Of a stretch of DNA of 64,000 nucleotides, positions 59,209-64,000 are shown one piece after another. Position 1 is the first letter of the stretch. Each line of letters begins with the position of its first letter. The notes beneath the pieces are model-generated. The model was not told where the DNA came from. It made no database searches and worked only from the letters and a program-made list of their open reading frames with translations. Origin of the DNA: Malurus cyaneus samueli. Taxonomy: Eukaryota; Chordata; Aves; Passeriformes; Maluridae. The stretch covers positions 52,779,310-52,843,309 of the forward strand of contig CM019214.1 in NCBI GenBank assembly GCA_009741485.1, given 5' to 3'. The position numbers and the translations under genes are program-made.

Positions 59209-62200
59209 TGTATTATACAGAGTATTAAATATATGGCTATGTAGGTATTGTACTCCCCTAAAATACTAAGAAGATGAACCTGAGGGCTCATAAAATACAG
59301 AAATAATTCCATACTTCTTTTGCTTTTCCTTATCTATATATTTCATTTTTTCCTTTCTTCTCTTCCCTCTTAGCAATCCTTACACTTGGCAGTTTTAATT
59401 TTTTCCCTCTTTCAGACTGTCAGTCACAAGCAGTATCTTGACTTACAGAGAGATCTTTTCTTATTTCAGAAGCCTTTTACTGTCACTGTGACTGCAGGCT
59501 TTATGCTTATCTCCTGCTTCTCAGATAAGCTTCCCCTTCGCTAAGATCCATCCTATAATCTCAACCTATTTATATGTGATTTAACCTCCTTGAGATGAAT
59601 AGATTTTTTTCTGCTTGTTTTATTCGAAAGGATTTTATTTAGGGGACTCAGTTCTGATACAATCTAGACTCTTGGCATTCAGTTAAAAAATACAAACAAT
59701 AATGAAGAAAGCTTTCCATTTTCTGAGAAAGGCATTTTGGCAAGAACTGTACATACACAAAACTCATAAAAAATTAGAAGGTGGACACAAATAAACAATT
59801 TGCTTTGCACAGGTATAACTCTTTCCAGGATAGCAGACTTCAGGGCATATACTTCTGCTGTTTTCATGTTGCTGACACAGGAAAGATAATTCCTGTGCTT
59901 AATTCATAGGCAAATAACAGATATTATTTTTTTTTTCAACAGCTTTCAGTATACAAAGAAAGCCTCTTAAAAATCGAATTCCTGTATTCTCAAGGGCTTA
60001 AAAACTCTGTAGGCTGATGGAATTAAGTGGCTGGGATCTTCTGTAAATCCAGACATTTGCTTCATTAAAACTTCATGAAATCTAATCTAAACCTACACTC
60101 TTCATTCCATGTATCTCATACATGTCCCAAACAGTCTCTCAAACATGAATTCTGTTGATATGTTCATTGTTAGCGATAATGTATTATTTGCATTTATATA
60201 CATAGCTGAAACTCTCAGTTATTGTAGACAGATGCTATCTTACAGGAAATCCCTACAAAGTAGAGTAGTAATCCCTCTAAGTAAACACTTGGAACAGGAA
60301 AGAACATTCAGAATTTCCCAGACACTTTAATTGAATCCTATTTGGGCCTCTGAGAGGGGCCAAGAGCAAAATACATGCAGTGAACTTTACCAAGAAGCAA
60401 GACATGCTTATCAAACTCACCTTCAAACACACTGGAGCAACTGTCAGTCTTTCTTTACAGGTAAGAAACAGATGCTTTTCATTACTGTGGGCAATAACAT
60501 CTCATTAGCACGGCACATCAGCAGGCTGGGAAACATCAGCTATGCCTGATTAAGTTGATTCCAAGTTTCTTCAAGCTTGGCTCAGTCCAAACTGAAAATC
60601 AGGTTGGTTTATGCAGCGGATAACATGTAGGAGAAGTTTTGGAAACACTGCTAAAGAGAAGGGCTGAAGGAAATGTTCTGGCAAACTCAACTTTGGCCCG
60701 AACAGAAGGCTGTCTACTATCTCACTCTCTAGGCAGAGATTTTTGGCAGTTTAGCAGCAAATCGTTTCCCCTGCCAAGTAACTGGAATGTATTCTCCATG
60801 ACACACTGTTTTACGTAGCAGGTCAGGAAGGGTATCAGTGAATAGAAGGTCCAGCATCTCTTTCTGGCATGGCTTGAACAGCTGGGACACACTGCCTGCA
60901 GGAGCTAAGAGTATCTAATTACACCCTTCACTCACAGATGTCCTCACTGGCATGAGCCCTAGTTATAGCCATTGGTGACATGTACTTTGGCAAGGCCTTG
61001 ACAGAATGGACAATTTCCAGGATGTCTGGAGCAGCTAAGAGATTGTGGAGCTGCACTCACCATGTAGGAGACTCTGAGGCCAAAGGAGAAACAAGTTTGA
61101 GTATGCTATTAAAGGTTCTCTCTCTCTTTATGTGTAGAGAAATTGTTTAAAATCTTCCCTTCTGTGGAAGTGAACAGTGATCCTTTAATAAGAGTTCATT
61201 AATTTCATTTCAGCCTGTGTCAAGAGATGATGAAGTCCGGTAGAGAGACACTTGACCGGGAAGCACAGTACAAAGCTGGAATCACCTCTACTCAAAGCAT
61301 CCTTCAGGACTGATACCCTGAGGGGACATGAGCAAGCAGGGGCTTGTGAAACACTGAACAAGCCTTGTGGTGCCCTTCCTTCCTGGATAGTTTAATGCCA
61401 CTTGTTAATTTACATGGGGTGTGAAACAAGCAGGGTTTGACACCAATAAGGTCAGTTCTGCCACCGCGGATACAAACCTAGGTCTCAGCAGAGAAAAAAA
61501 CCTAAACTAGTGCAGATGTTTTTCTCAGGTAGTCAAGCAAGGCACCTAAGGTAGTAAAAAGTAATTTGGCAACTTATCTGTACTAGTGTGCCTGCTGTGA
61601 GCTTTCACCCCCTTCACACATTTGCAGATGCTGTGGGCGCCCCTGCTAAGGGTTGTGATATTTCTTCTATTACAAATAATAGGAATTTTAAATTATTTTC
61701 AACAGAAAGAGCTGCAAAGAGAACAAAGCAGTACATTCATTTTCTGAGTCTGCTGAAATGAATGACTGCATTTCATTTGTTTATTTTAATCTAACCTAAA
61801 GAGTTAACATTGGTTAAGCACAGCTTGCGTTGGTACATAGTGACAGAAAGCAAAAGCAAATGCATTAATTACTGTTCACTGATCATGGTTATGATTTTGA
61901 AACATGTTAGATTAGTGAACAGTGTACCACCAAATCACAGCTAAAGTGAAGACAAAAATTTGAAGCACAGAATCACCAATGTCATTATTATTAACTATTT
62001 GACCTTTGAGGAATCACTCTGTTGAAATGAATAATTATATCAATACATTTTGAATTCCTTTTTTCAAAACACATTTTTGTAAGAAAGGGGTGAAAGTAAG
62101 ACTTTTAATTTTGAACATTTCATTAAAAGGCATTTTCTTTTGGATAGAATTTCTGCCCAGAAATGATATCACCCTTGTGCTTAGCTTCTCAGAAGAACAG

Positions 62201-64000
62201 ACTTAGGGACAACCTTTAACTTGCTCCCCTGCAGATCAATGCTCTTATTTTTTGATTGTATCAAAGAAGCACCAAAAAATATACTTTTGTCCCTCTAAAA
62301 TCTGTTCTGAAGCCTGACTGACCCTGCAGGCAGGCAGGCTGGAAAGAGGTGGGAGTAGAGGTTGTTTTTTGTATCTTAATTAGCTGGATAATGAGTTGTA
62401 TTTTCCCTGTTAGGAGAGCTCTTATGCTGAATCCTCACACTGTTAAATTCTAAGAGACAGCTTAAGGCTGATGGTTAATGTAAAGGAGGGATGTTGTTTC
62501 CACTCACGTTTGCAGAGTTCTTTTTGTCTTTCTGCTGTTGTTGTGGTAAAAGCTAGGTCAGAATGCTATTTATTCACAGATAGGAGAACTGCTGAGGGAC
62601 GATTTGAAGACATGAATGAAATGTTTCACTGAGATATGGAAGATTAATTTCAGAGAGCCCAGGCTCACAAAAAAAAAGCCCTGATTTAAAGCTGCTCCAC
62701 AGGGGTTGTGAGTAATTTAGCACAGGAGAAAAGCCTCACATGTCGTGCATGTGAAATACCACACCACTGCATGTGATAAAATGACACAGCTGTCCTCTGC
62801 TTCTTTGGTATCAGACAGAGCTGTAACTTCCTGATAATTAACCAAAGCAGGGAAACAGGAAACCTGGTATCACATTTTCCTAGATATCACCTGAAATGAA
62901 GCAGCTGTGAGTATTTCCCCACTTGACATAAGGTGCATAACCACTTTTCTTGTGTTATCCAAATTCAGGGATGCTCAAGATGTGTTGGAAGGTGTCCCCT
63001 TCAGTGCTCTTCTTCACTGAGGCAGAAACCACCTGCATGTCCCTGTGACATTGAGAGGGCACTTTGTGTCTTCCAATTTTTGCAAAGGTGCTTGAAGGAA
63101 ATTAACACAGCTCTGACCTTCACTAATTGCTCACTTGATTATGATTCGCAGTCACACTCTGTAGCTCTGTATCGGCCAAGGACACAGAACACACAGCTAA
63201 TGTCTGTCCTCCTCTCCCTCCCTCTTCCCCAGACTCTGCAGGGCTTTGCCTTCACAAAATTATCCAAAGCAATGTCTGTAGCACCCTGTCAAGAGGAAAG
63301 TGCAGGAGCCCTTGATGACTTTCTGAGCTCCCTTACAGCCTGTATTATTCTGTTTTTTTCAATATCTTTCATGGTTGAATACGTGGATTTTCATAGCTGC
63401 TGGATTTCCTAGAACATGCAGTTCCAGCTAAATGTATTCCACTGCATATGCAAATACACAGCAAAAACAATCTCTGCAAACAGATATTATCAGATGTAAC
63501 TTCACAGGTAACATTCAGTCCAATTCACATGAAATGTTGAAATCTATGAATGTGTGCATTTCTGAATGCAGCATGTGAAACTGAGTTTGCTGAAAGACAG
63601 AAAGCCACTCTCTTCACGAGTTGAGTTCTACTGTCATTAGGTGCAAAAATACAATTCAAGTTTTTGGAAATATTACTCGGTATCATTTGAGGTATCAATG
63701 CTAAGGCTGATAATTTCACTCTAAATAATGATTTAGAAATGGGAAAGGTTTCAACCTAGTAGCCATCCACTGACCGTCAAAGTCAAACCTATGGAACTGC
63801 ATGTATTTTAGAGAGGATATAAGTCCCCAAAATATGAAAGATTCCAAACTCGTAGGCAATATGCTCTGCTGTGGGACTGTGAGGACTGTTTCTTGCATCA
63901 TCTAAGCAAGACTGTGAAGCTTAAATGAGCATATTTGAACCTCCAGATCACTAACTCCTTTTCCTGATTTTATGCAGAAGGCTAAATATTTCACTGAATT

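Larger units (their letters stand above)
56100..64000. other. Gene-poor flank upstream of ACOD1, third part
   Basis: AT-rich DNA without a recognisable gene to the window end. It holds two short SINE/CR1 tails (56112-56172, 58410-58476) and a TA dinucleotide run near 59187-59208. The 159-residue open frame at 62933-63412 resembles nothing I know. Confidence 0.6.

Noticed and set aside
62933..63412. 159-residue open frame on +
   Set aside because: No recognisable domain, no nearby promoter, and ordinary intergenic composition; likely chance.
42600..64000. KCTD12, the next human gene beyond ACOD1
   Set aside because: No open frame shows its BTB/T1 domain; it must lie beyond the window if synteny holds.
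1..64000. CRISPR arrays, bacterial operons, prophage or plasmid features
   Set aside because: Intron-containing vertebrate genes and CR1/SINE elements throughout; no direct-repeat arrays with unique spacers.

Overview
The window is vertebrate nuclear DNA: coding exons sit between GT/AG introns, CpG-rich promoters and dispersed retroelements. The retroelements point to a bird and probably a songbird (Passeriformes). There are several CR1 LINE 3' ends, a SINE with a tRNA-Ile-derived head and a CR1-like tail (the TguSINE1 type known from zebra finch), and two copies of one LTR family. I cannot name the species. The gene set is the one known from human 13q22 (ACOD1-CLN5-FBXL3), read in the opposite direction, plus one gene not found at that human locus.

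Layout. FBXL3 is on + (coding exons 819-11976). The window begins inside its first intron, so the non-coding exon 1 and promoter lie outside. CLN5 is on - (24151 down to 17473) and converges on FBXL3. A GATD3/ES1-like gene is on + (28932-34948) and is divergent from CLN5. ACOD1 (IRG1) is on - (42285 down to 36613) and converges on the GATD3-like gene. All four coding sequences can be assembled completely from exons with GT/AG borders and consistent phase: 433, 335, 225 and 476 residues. From about 42.6 kb to 64 kb I found no gene. In human, KCTD12 is the next gene on that side, but none of its sequence was seen here.

Functions. FBXL3 is the SCF substrate receptor for cryptochromes in the circadian clock. 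CLN5 is a glycosylated lysosomal enzyme whose His/Cys active-site pair is present. The GATD3-like protein belongs to the DJ-1/PfpI class I glutamine-amidotransferase-like superfamily. Unlike the human mitochondrial GATD3 protein it has no N-terminal presequence, and an in-frame stop lies 12 bases before its ATG. ACOD1 makes itaconate from cis-aconitate in activated macrophages. Its reported catalytic residues are all present. Its first coding exon appears to hold only 18 coding bases, just downstream of a TATA-type promoter with C/EBP-like and IRF-like sites. The genes are not an operon and I see no evidence that they act in one pathway.

The points most worth a second look are the presequence-less GATD3-like gene in this position, a tRNA-derived SINE whose tail begins five bases inside one of its introns, a long GT microsatellite beginning 18 bases after another of its donors, the ACOD1 micro-exon and promoter, a CR1 element abutting the CLN5 promoter, and a perfect 17-bp hairpin in the gene-poor flank.
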